Below are positions 55,331 through 64,000 of a stretch of 64,000 nucleotides of DNA, piece by piece. The position numbers were made by a program, and so were the translations under genes. The notes under the pieces are model-generated. The model was not told where the DNA came from. It made no database searches and saw only the letters and a program-made list of their open reading frames with translations. Source of the DNA: Misgurnus anguillicaudatus (Eukaryota; Chordata; Actinopteri; Cypriniformes; Cobitidae); contig NC_073358.2 of the NCBI RefSeq assembly GCF_027580225.2, forward strand, positions 31,584,501 through 31,648,500. Reading direction: 5' to 3'. Positions within the stretch are counted from its first letter, which is position 1. Each line of letters begins with the position of its first letter.

Positions 55331-58329
55331 ATGTAGACAGGCTGATTTGCATAGTTATAGTTGATCTGCAAAAAAATTATATCCTCAATTTGGAAACCAG
55401 TCCAATTATGAGGAAATGTGAATGCACATTTTCTTTTTGCAAGAGAACTTGCACATGCATGTGCTTTACACCCCCTCACTTTACCTGATAAAACTGGCTA
55501 AACAAGTTTAACACTCGGAGAGCTGCATAAGCATTTTTTTTTTTGCACAATGAGGGTGACACTTTGAGTATCCCGAAACTGACATGAACCTACATGCCTG
55601 AATACCTATTGAAGAATTTGCCGTTTGAATCATTTTCTGACACCCTTTGCTCTAAATCTTTGCATTGTCATAGTCGAGCATATTTGTTAGTCGTAAACGA
55701 ACTATGAGCCTGATATTAAATGCTTCGGGACCAGCTGTAAGAGATTATAAATCCGAGCCAAACCTAAATTTATTCAGTTCTACTACACAAACAGATTTTG
55801 CCTCGGGACCTTTTCTCTATAACTGACACGGGTAACAAGCACCAAACGCTGTCTCTCCCGTGTGCCGTTCTAAAGCAGGTTGCCAAATAACTTTGCTACC
55901 GGTAATTTCATGAAAATGCAAATCCCCCATTTTTTAATAATCCTTTCCTGCAGACCTGAGAGTGAGAGAGACAATGCCGCCGAATGGGACCCTGGGGGAA
56001 TATCACACGCTTAGAGGCTTGGCTGTTCCAATACAGAACAATTACATTATCCCTCTAATAAGTTAGGTAAGTTAATCCTTCACTGAAAAGTGAAAACGTT
56101 TGGCAACAACCTTTTTTTTAAGTTATGAGGCTTAATGTAGTGTCTTATCACAGAGCAGCAGAAGTTTGTGAAGCTAGGGGCCTATCTGTGACTGTGCAGT
56201 GCTTTTGCGACCAATTCCTTAATTAAAAAGAGAGCAAATGGCACATACCTGAAGAGCACAACGTTTTTTTTAAAGGTCAGTGATAACAAGCACATCTGTT
56301 CATACAGTTGATTTACAGGCAAATCTGTGCACATTTGTATTAAAGACCTTGACATATTAGATTTATACATACAGCAACTTACAATGCATTCAAACTATAC
56401 ATTTTATCAGTATGTGGGGATCGAACCCATGACCATTGTTAATGGAATGCTCTAATACAAAACATGTTAATCTCAACAAACACTTGGTTAATGAGTGTAT
56501 AATAGACTCACTTTACTCTTTTTGACTTATTTATAAAACTGTGCAACCCGGACCCCACAATTTAACTCTATCCTTTGTAAACTTAATGAAGCCGCAATAC
56601 TCTGCAAGTTTACAAAAAGTACTGTTAGTTTGAAGTAGGAAGCAAACTTTCTCTCTCGTTATTTAAATGCTGTCATCAGAAAGGTCACAGAGAGGGAGGC
56701 TCGTTCAGTTCCACTTCACTGTTCCACTGATTGATGAAATAAGAGGCAAAAACAGGAGCTAATGAAGAGAAACACAATACCGACGCTGTCCGAGCGCAGA
56801 CTGATGGATCGGTGTCGGCTTCACGGAGCAAATGATGGGTCCACGCCAAAAGACAAATCGCATACCATCAATTACCAGGCTAATGATGTGGAGACTTAAT
56901 ACACACTATTGTGTTTATGGTTACGCGGCCCAACGTTTCCTTCTGCAGGAGCAAATCAACCTCGTGGTCGCATGCATGAACTCTTGGACAGGAACGTCAC
57001 TGTCTTAAAGTAACGTGAAGTTCATTTCTAATCGGTTATAAGAACAACAGCGCTTAGAGCTCGAGTAAGTCGCTCATAATTAAAATAAATGAGCGTAACA
57101 CCATGCTTCACAGCCTCTAAAAATAGTAGCGAGTCCAGTGAGCAAATGACCAAACCCTGGTTGGCACCGGCGCAGATTAGCAGTATATCCTTCTCTTTTA
57201 ATAATGCGCCCTGGGGCCATATAACTACACGCTTCGCCGTTTCATTAAAACGGGTCTCTTTTTAATTAACACTCCGCGCACAACTCCCCATTGTGCACAA
57301 TCCTCCGCTCCAGTGACAACACACTTCAATGCTGTATCTCAAAACATTGCGCGAAGCCTTTATTAAAGCGTTTACAGACAGTTTTCAAATAAGCTGACTA
57401 AAGTTGTCAAGCTTGCTGAGATTTGAAATACAGCCATCAAGTCATGAGTTAACTGTTACTCATCATTCAGTCAAGACGCACAAGTGTTTGGTTCGGCCCG
57501 GTTAATGTTTTAGTTAGAAATCTGAGGCTTAAACACAGGGCAAATCCGTTATGTTGTTTTATGCGTTTCGTTACCATGGTGATTTTAATTTGTATTCCAT
57601 TAAGTACACTAACCTTGTCAGATCTTAACGTATGACTTCAGATAACAAGTTTCTGTAACGTGGCCCCATCTGAGGTTTCAGGTTACGATTCCATAAACGC
57701 GATATTTGATGTTTTTTATTAAAACAATTGGACTTTGATAAACGTGTGCGCTAAACAAGCAGAAATGATAATGAAGTAATTTCATAGAAGCCATTGCGGT
57801 GATGCGCGTGTCTGAGCACGCACAGAGGCGAAAACTGTTAAGACAGCAAGGCATGAGAATTGAGGTTAAACGAGCTGTCCGAGGGGAAATCGTCGAAACA
57901 ACAAGACCACTCAAACCTAAAAGAGTTAACATCTGTTTGGTATTAAATATGTATAATATTTTGACTCACCGTAATTTGAACGTGTTGTGGAAAGAAGTCA
58001 AACGGTTGTGGGATCACTCGCAAAGTTATTGCGCGCTATTGATTGATCAAAGAGAGATTATCTGTCCCTCTTGTATTATGTATTCGTCCACCCGAAAATC
58101 TTTTTGAGGAAAATGTGCTCCTAATAATCCAGTGTCGAGTTTTCCAACAAACTTCAAAATCGTTCCTCTTGGTTGAAGCGCTCCAACGCATTCGTGTTTC
58201 AATTTCGAAGCGTATTCTGAAAGCTAAGTTAGTACCTATTACACTTTTGTGCTCTAGTGCCTAAACCTCCGATTGAGTAACGTTTCTGATGTTAGTTTAC
58301 GCTTAAATTACACACGACCGAGCAGCAGG
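55331..58329. other. lmo4 5' flank with candidate conserved blocks
   Basis: Almost repeat-free (one SINE fragment). 55,660-56,060, 56,650-56,920 and 57,000-57,320 contain ccatcaattaccaggctaat and ttaataatgcgccctgggg and look constrained, in line with regulatory DNA of a developmental gene. Inference only. Confidence 0.35.
56374..56452 (-). mobile_element. SINE fragment
   Basis: Inverted: caacttacaatgcattcaaac, ttttatcagtatgtggggatcg, aacccatgacc. Confidence 0.65.
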
Positions 58330-58440
58330 GAGAAATATTTGAAGTCACTCCTCTGGTGACGTATCATAGGTGCTGCCCCCGCGGCCAATCAACGGCGAGG
58401 GGCGTGGCATTTGACAGGATGATGGATGGTTGTTTGGGCA
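58330..58440 (-). promoter_or_regulatory. possible lmo4 promoter region
   Basis: The most promoter-like patch upstream of lmo4: locally GC-rich (cccgcggccaatcaacggcg), with a CCAAT box on the plus strand (attgg on the gene strand) and no repeat. About 5 kb upstream of the ATG, a normal distance for a non-coding first exon. No TATA box or CpG island is obvious, so this is only a candidate. Confidence 0.2.
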
Positions 58441-59378
58441 ACTCTAAACTATTTTAAACTAATTTAAATTGCCTATAATCACCACGGCTGAGTTATGCTG
58501 AAAGGATATAGCCTAACAGCCGTCTCACCCACAACGTTTAAACCTACTGACCAGAGGCGTGGTTGTGTGAACAGGTTCATTAATTATTCACCTACTATTA
58601 CACGATTAGACAAGTCCTTTGTATGGCGTCAGTCTATAAATAACTATTTAATAGATACACGAACAAACGGTACAAATAACAGATGTGCTCACACGAGAGG
58701 AAAAGAGGCAGCTGTTAAATTGAACACTGCCACGTGCTCTCACCTTAAATTTGCTGCGTCTCGCGGCACTATCGAAGCTGCGAACATCTGGCCAAGATGG
58801 AAAGTCAATTACCTCTGGTGCAGTAAATCTTTATTTAACCAATGCAATACTGTCCAATTTGGCTTGATTTACCATTACAGGTTTAAATGAACTGGCCTGG
58901 CCTCTTTCTCAAAGGCAGTGTTGTGCTACCAATGCAGTGCCAATGTTTGTCAACTGCTAAACACAACTGCGACGCAGAAACAATGCCATAATGGTAATGT
59001 AATAATTTGGCAACGAACACACTCTCATAAATACTCTGAGCTGCCACTGCATGCTTTATTTTATCATTAGAGAAATGTCACTTTGAATAACAGAACAGAG
59101 CGGGCGTTAATGAATTATTTCTATGACCTAAGTAACCAAAACTCTCATTTAGAATTTATTAAGATCACACGCAAGTTTAAAGCTGTATCAAGGCTCCAGG
59201 CTATGCACGCAGTTAAGAAGATGAACTAATGCGATGGGTAATTACTTTTTGCAAACACAGCAGAACCAAGGAGGTTTTTTCACATACGGATGCCAGCCTT
59301 TTAACCCAAAGCAATTTGGCTTATTATATAAACGGAAAATTAGCATTTGGTAATGTGCTCACAAAATTTGAGTCATTA
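58441..59378. other. intergenic between lmo4 and ccn1-like
   Basis: No gene. A 131-codon open frame at 58,495-58,890 has no recognisable domain and no splice or codon support. Confidence 0.4.
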
Positions 59379-59392
59379 CCGCCATCTAGTGG
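59379..59392 (-). promoter_or_regulatory. CTCF-binding motif
   Basis: The minus strand reads CCACTAGATGGCGG, matching all 14 positions of the commonly used CTCF core CCASYAGRKGGCRS. It stands in single-copy-looking DNA between lmo4 and the ccn1-like gene, a plausible insulator position. Occupancy cannot be read from sequence. Confidence 0.6.
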
Positions 59393-61162
59393 ATGATTAT
59401 GTGAATTGCTTGCCCTGTATGTGAGGATGAGAACGGTTGCTGGGGTGATAACATCAGTGAATTGGGATTTTATAAATTTTTTCTGTGTAGAACAAAATGT
59501 ATACTGTGAAACTATTCCCCTTACCTTTCAACCAGATTGATGTACTTTTTATACTTATATATATACATAAAGTATACTTTAATTTATGACTGCCTGTGAA
59601 ATTCAAATCTCAAAATCTATTATGATTATATCAGTGTTATATTTTCACAGTTTGTTCTTTACATTATTTAGGATGATTTTAGCAGAAAACAGTAAATCAC
59701 AAAAAACGTGACTTTAACTTATATTTATTTATTATTTTGTCAAAGGAACTGAACCGTATACTCAGCCGGAAAAAAATGGACATGAAAAATGCTTACAATG
59801 CTTTATTTTTGTTTTAGCCAACTTTCGTATGTCTTAAAAAAACTCATACATGGTGTCATTACCCTGTTATACAGTATTTAGTGTATAGTGGAAGGGTCAG
59901 AGATGGGTCATTGAAGGATCTTCCAGCGTTCTATTCGGATGTAAGGCAATGTCATTTGTTTCAAAAGAAGGGGAGTTAAAGTACTGTGATTATATTCAAA
60001 TCCAAGCTCTGCATACAAAGACTTCAAAGCAAGCAACCCCTCCATACACACATACAGTGCCTTGGGGATCACCTGATCAGACAGGTCTTTGATGAGACTC
60101 TGTGGAGTCCCCTGCCACTTTTACAAAGGTAAATGATTCCAACCCCCTCCCACCAACCCCCTGGTACCCAACTCCCCGGTGTCCCCATTGTTTCATAGAA
60201 ACCCAACCCTTTGCATGAGATAGAGAAAGGAAATAGATGGAAATAGGGAAAACCATGAAAGATGAACAGAGCACAGCAGTAAGGGTAAGAAAATATCTAA
60301 GCAGGGTAAAGAGATAACAAAGAGGATGAAAGAAAGAAAGAAGAACTAGAACAGGAAAATCAGAGGACACTGGGTTAATCGTCAAGTTATATTTAGTAAA
60401 GAAATTGCTTTGATATTTTCTAAAAAAAAAAAATTAAATTGTCAAATTAAAATGTATATATGTGTTTTATTTAGACAACCAACAAAAATGGTTCAGTATA
60501 GCTCTAAAAGGCTCTTGAAATCTCCAAACGGGTTTTGATCTTAAAATGAAACATACTGTAGGTGTTATTTAAAGGTCTGTTTCATCATATTTCTCATGGG
60601 TATGAAAATGCCTATGCACTGTGACATTGACAAATGAGATGCTATATAAGTAAATACTGTAAAAAATACTCTCACCCAGAAACTTTTTCCTAACAACCAT
60701 AAAAAATAAGATATATGGTCATGGTTCTTAATCATTTCAAGATCAATCAACGAAATTTATATTTTTTAAGGTATTCAGACTGTAGAGCTATCTATAATCT
60801 AAAATATTATATAATCTAACCATTAGGGGGAGCTAATGTTCACACCTAACATTTAGATATGCAAATGAATAATAGATAACATTGGTTCAAAAAAATTTTT
60901 TTAAGTATTTGAAGTAATGATTGAACTATGTCGTCATAAATCATAATGGTGCTACATCGTTGTTTAGTCTTATCAAACTATAGATTCAGATGCAGGTTGC
61001 TATTATTTATAGTTTTATTTAAAGTTTTCAGATCCAGTTGGACTTAACTACAAATAGCATAAGTGACTAACGTTAAACAAAACTTTTAGTGACTCACTAA
61101 GTGTGTATGGCTGCATGCGACTGGTCGTCTCAGACGTATTCCGACTAGTTCCATTGTGAACA
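59393..61162. other. intergenic
   Basis: Mostly AT-rich. 60,050-60,200 is GC-richer (cccctcccaccaaccccctgg). No gene or clear repeat. Confidence 0.4.
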
Positions 61163-61164
61163 TA

Positions 61165-62289
61165 CACTCACCTAAAGGATTATTAGAAACACCATACTAA
61201 TAATGTGTTTGACCCCCCTTTCACCTTCAGAACTGTCTTAATTCTATGTGGCATTGATTCAACAAGGTGCTGAAAGCATTCTTTAGAAATGTTGGCCCAT
61301 ATTGATAGGATAGCATCTTGCAGTTGATGGAGATCTGTGGGGTGCACATCCAGGGCACGAAGCTCCCGTTCCACCACATCCCAAAGATGCTCTATTGGGT
61401 TGAGATCTGGTGACTGTGGGGGCCATTTTAGTACAGTGAACTCATTGTCATGTTCAAGAAACCAATTTGAAATGATTCGAGCTTTGTGACATGGTCACTA
61501 TCCTGCTGGAAGTAGCCATCAGAGAAAGGAATGGACATGGTCAGAAACAATGCTCAGGTAGGCCGTGGCATTTAAACAATGCCCAATTGGCACTAAGGGG
61601 CCTAAAGTGTGACAGGAAAACATCCCCCACACCATTACACCACCAGCAGCAGCCTGCACAGTGGTAACAAGGCATGATGGATCCATGTTCTCATTCTGTT
61701 TACGCCTGAATGTCTCAACAGAAATCGAGACTCATCAGACCAGGCAACATTTTTCCAGTCTTCAACTGTCCAATTTTGGTGAGCTAGTGCAAATTGTAGC
61801 CCTTTTTTCCTATTTGTAGTGGAGATGAGTTGAACCCGGTGGGGTCTTCTGCTGTTGTAGCCCATCCGCCTCAAGGTTGTGCGTGTTGTGGCTTCACAAA
61901 TGCTTTGCTGCATACCTCGGTTGTAACGAGTGCTTATTTCAGTCAAAGTTGCTCTTCTGTCAGCTTGAATCAGTCAGCCCATTCTCCTCTGACCTCTAGC
62001 ATCAACAAGGCATTTTCACCCACAGGAATGCCGCATACTGGATGTTTTTCCCTTTTCACACCATTCTTTGTAAACCCTACTTTGTAGGCCCGTCTGGCAC
62101 CAACAACCATGCCACGCTCAAAATTGCTTAAATCACCTTTCCTTTCTATTCTGACATTCAGTTAGGAGTTCAGGAGATTGTCTTGACCACCCCTAAATGC
62201 ATTGAAGCAACTGCCATGTGATTGGTTGATTAGATAATTACATTAATGAAAAATTGAACAGGTGTTCCTAATAATCCTTTAGGTGAGTG
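61165..62289 (-). mobile_element. Tc1-like transposon, near full length, transposase decayed
   Basis: Terminal inverted repeats of 29 bp beginning CACTCACCTAAAGGATTATT have one mismatch and are flanked by TA on both sides (61163-61164, 62290-62291), the Tc1/mariner target. On the minus strand the transposase is readable in pieces: DLSNFERGMVVGARRA near 62130, TEISTRYNRG...TLRRMGYNSRRP (about 61946-61840), WKNVAWSDESRF with the first catalytic Asp near 61730, and a C-terminal SPDLNPIEHLWDVVERELRA piece near 61415-61360. Frameshifts and stops break the frame between these pieces, so it cannot make transposase. Its 1.13-kb length is close to intact Tc1-like elements. Confidence 0.9.
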
Positions 62290-62291
62290 TA

Positions 62292-63019
62292 TGTAAGATT
62301 TGCTAATCATTGGATTCAGATTTTACATTTCACAAAGTGTCCCAACTTCTTTAAAACGGAGGTATGTACAATAATCATATCTTTACCTGCCATCCTGGAC
62401 CATCTCCAAACATTTACACATTTCCTCTTCCCCTGTTATGGCAGTGCTGAAAGTCTCAGCTCTCCGTGAGAGAGAGAGAAACACTGAGAGGGATTAAGCA
62501 GGACAGTGAAATAGAGAGAGTGAGATAGAAAGAAAGGGGGGAGCGAGAAAGAAAGCAAACATTTTACAGTGATAATTTAAGTTTAGCTGTTTAAAAAATA
62601 ATGTTCCAGCTGTCTCATCATGCTGACAAAACTAACTTTGACTAAATCTGAACACTGACACATATGTACATTCATAGACTTTAGAGGCATAGATTCTGAA
62701 GGACAGAAATGATGTGTGGTATTTGAAAGGTCTTTGTAATGTTTGCAGTACAGATCAAGCTACCTGACAAAATAGAGTACCATGCATTTAAACCATGGTT
62801 AACCACACTCTTATACCATGATATAGATTTCCAGTAAAGCACAGCTAATTTGAGGACATATATAGTAAAATATGCCCATACTTTCTACACAATAACATAA
62901 CAAGTCTAAAATACAAGTATAATAGACTTTAATTGGTTTGAATTAGAAATACTGGCCTGGCCAGAGCGTAAAATGTCATTAATTTCTAAAATGACAAAGA
63001 ATACCGAACTTAGCCAAAA
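62292..63019. other. intergenic, 3' of the ccn1-like gene
   Basis: A GA-rich tract at 62,468-62,560; otherwise nothing recognised. Confidence 0.4.
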
Positions 63020-63497
63020 ATATTTTGGTAATACATTTTATTAAACAAAATGAAAAGTCCGATATGCATTATTTATTTATTTGCTCTATATCGTTGTTTA
63101 CCTCAAAATAATTTAAGGTTTAAATATCATACTTCACAAGAAATTAAGCGTTGTATAAATAGGAAAATACTCAAACTATGTACATTTCATACATATTTAC
63201 AGTATATACAGTAAATCTGGCTTTATAAATACAATTGTGACATATATCAATATTCTATTTTAGTATAAAAATTGTCAACTTTACGACATAATGTGATATT
63301 GTCTACCATCAAACCAAGAAAGGTTTTGAGTCATTATTACATCTTAATATAATGGTCATACACCCTGTGTCCACAAGATAAAACACTAATGAAAATGTGA
63401 CATATCAAGTTATGTACACAATGCTGTTATATTAGATTTTGTATTGATGTGAAGATTGTGTAAATACTTAATAACGTGATAATATGTTCTTGAGCTA
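63020..63497 (-). other. ccn1-like 3' UTR with AU-rich elements
   Basis: About 480 bp after the stop. On the minus strand it holds several ATTTA pentamers (complements of taaat near 63123, 63157, 63211, 63227, 63466 and 63507). AATAAA signals lie at the complements of 63076-63081, 63072-63077 and 63037-63042. AU-rich 3' UTRs are typical of immediate-early CCN1 mRNA, which is short-lived. The end point is inferred. Confidence 0.55.
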
Positions 63498-63809
63498 TCA
63501 GTGTGTAAATACGTGTATATCATTTGGCAAATTGATCAGCTCTGTTTGTGAGAACAAGCCCTGTCTTTTGTTTCTTTGGCTGCAGTTACAGCGCTGTATC
63601 CACATGACATTGCGGGTGAAGTCCTCTTGTTCTGGCCCAGGGCAGTGAAAGTGTAGACGGACTGTACGCGTCACAGAAGGAACACAGACGCGACCGTCTG
63701 AACAAGATCCACATGAACGAGGCCGGTAACGCTGAGCAGTGAAGCATCCTGCAAACGTGATCTGCACAGGTTTCTGTGGTCGTGTGGTCCTCTGACACTT
63801 CTTTCCTTT
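63498..63809 (-). CDS. ccn1-like terminal exon: CT/cystine-knot module
   Basis: Acceptor ctattattcag|AAAGG at 63810/63809; 103 codons plus stop ending at 63498. Visible cysteines are at exon residues 5, 22, 33, 36, 42, 56 and two close together in RCNC. The hydrophobic VQITFAGC and VRLHFHC strands match the cystine-knot fold. Phase 0 joins it to the preceding TSP1 exon. Confidence 0.88.
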   Translation of the reverse strand, partial: KGKKCQRTTRPQKPVQITFAGCFTAQRYRPRSCGSCSDGRVCVPSVTRTVRLHFHCPGPEQEDFTRNVMWIQRCNCSQRNKRQGLFSQTELINLPNDIHVFTH

Positions 63810-64000
63810 CTGAATAATAGAGAGGCGGAGGTTAAGTTAGGGCTGTGTTGCAACTTCAAGACAGCTCTTACACTTCATAGTGTGGGAAAGCCATTTATGA
63901 CATCTTTTTTACCTTTACTGATGGTGTAAGGTTGTCTCCACACTCTCGGATCTGACAAAGTCTAGTTTCCGTGACCAACCGACACTCAGCATTACTGTTG
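63498..64000 (-). CDS. CCN1/CYR61-like matricellular protein, C-terminal part (5' end beyond window)
   Basis: Seen: exon 64000-63913 (partial) ends a TSP1 module (NAECRLVTETRLCQIRECG, then DNLTPSVK). A 103-bp GT/AG intron (63912-63810) follows. The terminal exon 63809-63498 gives 103 residues: KGKKCQRTTRPQKP, then a CT module with AGC, YRPRSCGSC and TRTVRLHFHC, ending NDIHVFTH-stop. Family knowledge: CCN proteins are secreted, modular (IGFBP, VWC, TSP1, CT) and bind integrins and heparan sulfate; the intron between TSP1 and CT is usual. The VTRTVRLHF stretch and NDIH ending point to CCN1 rather than CCN2. Cyprinids carry ccn1 plus ccn1-like paralogues and this is probably one of the latter. 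Odd: two CT cysteines are missing, in GRVC (usually GRCC) and at the end of CNCSQRN (usually ...NC). Confidence 0.85.
63913..64000 (-). CDS. ccn1-like penultimate exon, partial: end of TSP1 module
   Basis: 29 complete codons ending GTAAAG|gtaaaaaag (donor at 63912-63911). The ECRLVTETRLCQIREC segment is the third-strand and last-cysteine region of a CCN TSP1 repeat. The exon runs off the window end, so its start is unknown. Confidence 0.82.

Noticed and set aside
57678..58107. Overlapping 84- and 102-codon open frames upstream of lmo4
   Set aside because: Opposite strands of the same DNA, no similarity recognised; probably promoter-flank sequence.
58495..58890. 131-codon plus-strand open frame
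   Set aside because: No recognisable domain, no splice context, composition like flanking DNA.
1..64000. CRISPR array, prophage, operon or bacterial defence system
   Set aside because: Spliced vertebrate genes and fish transposons throughout; no regularly spaced repeats or prokaryotic gene packing.

Overview
The window looks like teleost, most likely cyprinid (zebrafish/carp-type), nuclear DNA. It is AT-rich, has vertebrate spliced genes on the minus strand, and is packed with DNA-transposon, SINE and L2-type LINE copies of kinds I recognise from cyprinid genomes. No bacterial, viral or CRISPR content is visible. Species cannot be fixed from the sequence alone.

Two protein-coding host genes are supported, both on the minus strand. 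(1) A complete lmo4-type LIM-only gene spans 44,693-53,147. It has four coding exons (52,909-53,147; 47,901-47,997; 46,084-46,242; 44,693-44,701) that join in frame into a 167-residue protein with two LIM zinc fingers. The last coding exon holds only Val-Cys-stop. (2) The 3' end of a CCN1/CYR61-like matricellular gene lies at 63,498-64,000. It consists of the end of the TSP1 module, a 103-bp intron, and a terminal exon encoding a CT (cystine-knot) module. The rest of this gene is outside the window. A ccn1-type gene next to lmo4 matches the CCN1-LMO4 neighbourhood of human 1p22.

Layout. 0-43.5 kb is a gene desert downstream of lmo4: repeats separated by single-copy-looking blocks, some of which read like conserved non-coding DNA. 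16.5-20.1 kb holds an L2-clade LINE with an uninterrupted 1,135-codon endonuclease/reverse-transcriptase frame. 43.7-53.2 kb is lmo4 with repeat-laden introns. 53.2-59 kb is probable lmo4 5' flank. A consensus-quality CTCF motif sits at 59,379-59,392. A degenerate but nearly full-length Tc1-like element is at 61,165-62,289, and the ccn1-like gene end closes the window.

The clearest pattern the genes do not explain is the mobile-element layer. About ten different short inverted-repeat families (16 copies) share one signature, a TTAA target site followed by a terminal AG, and several are nested in one another. Three hAT-type elements and one SINE have readable target-site duplications; for the 9,383-10,483 hAT and the SINE the window also holds the uninterrupted target in related repeat copies. 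I found no convincing undescribed multi-gene system.
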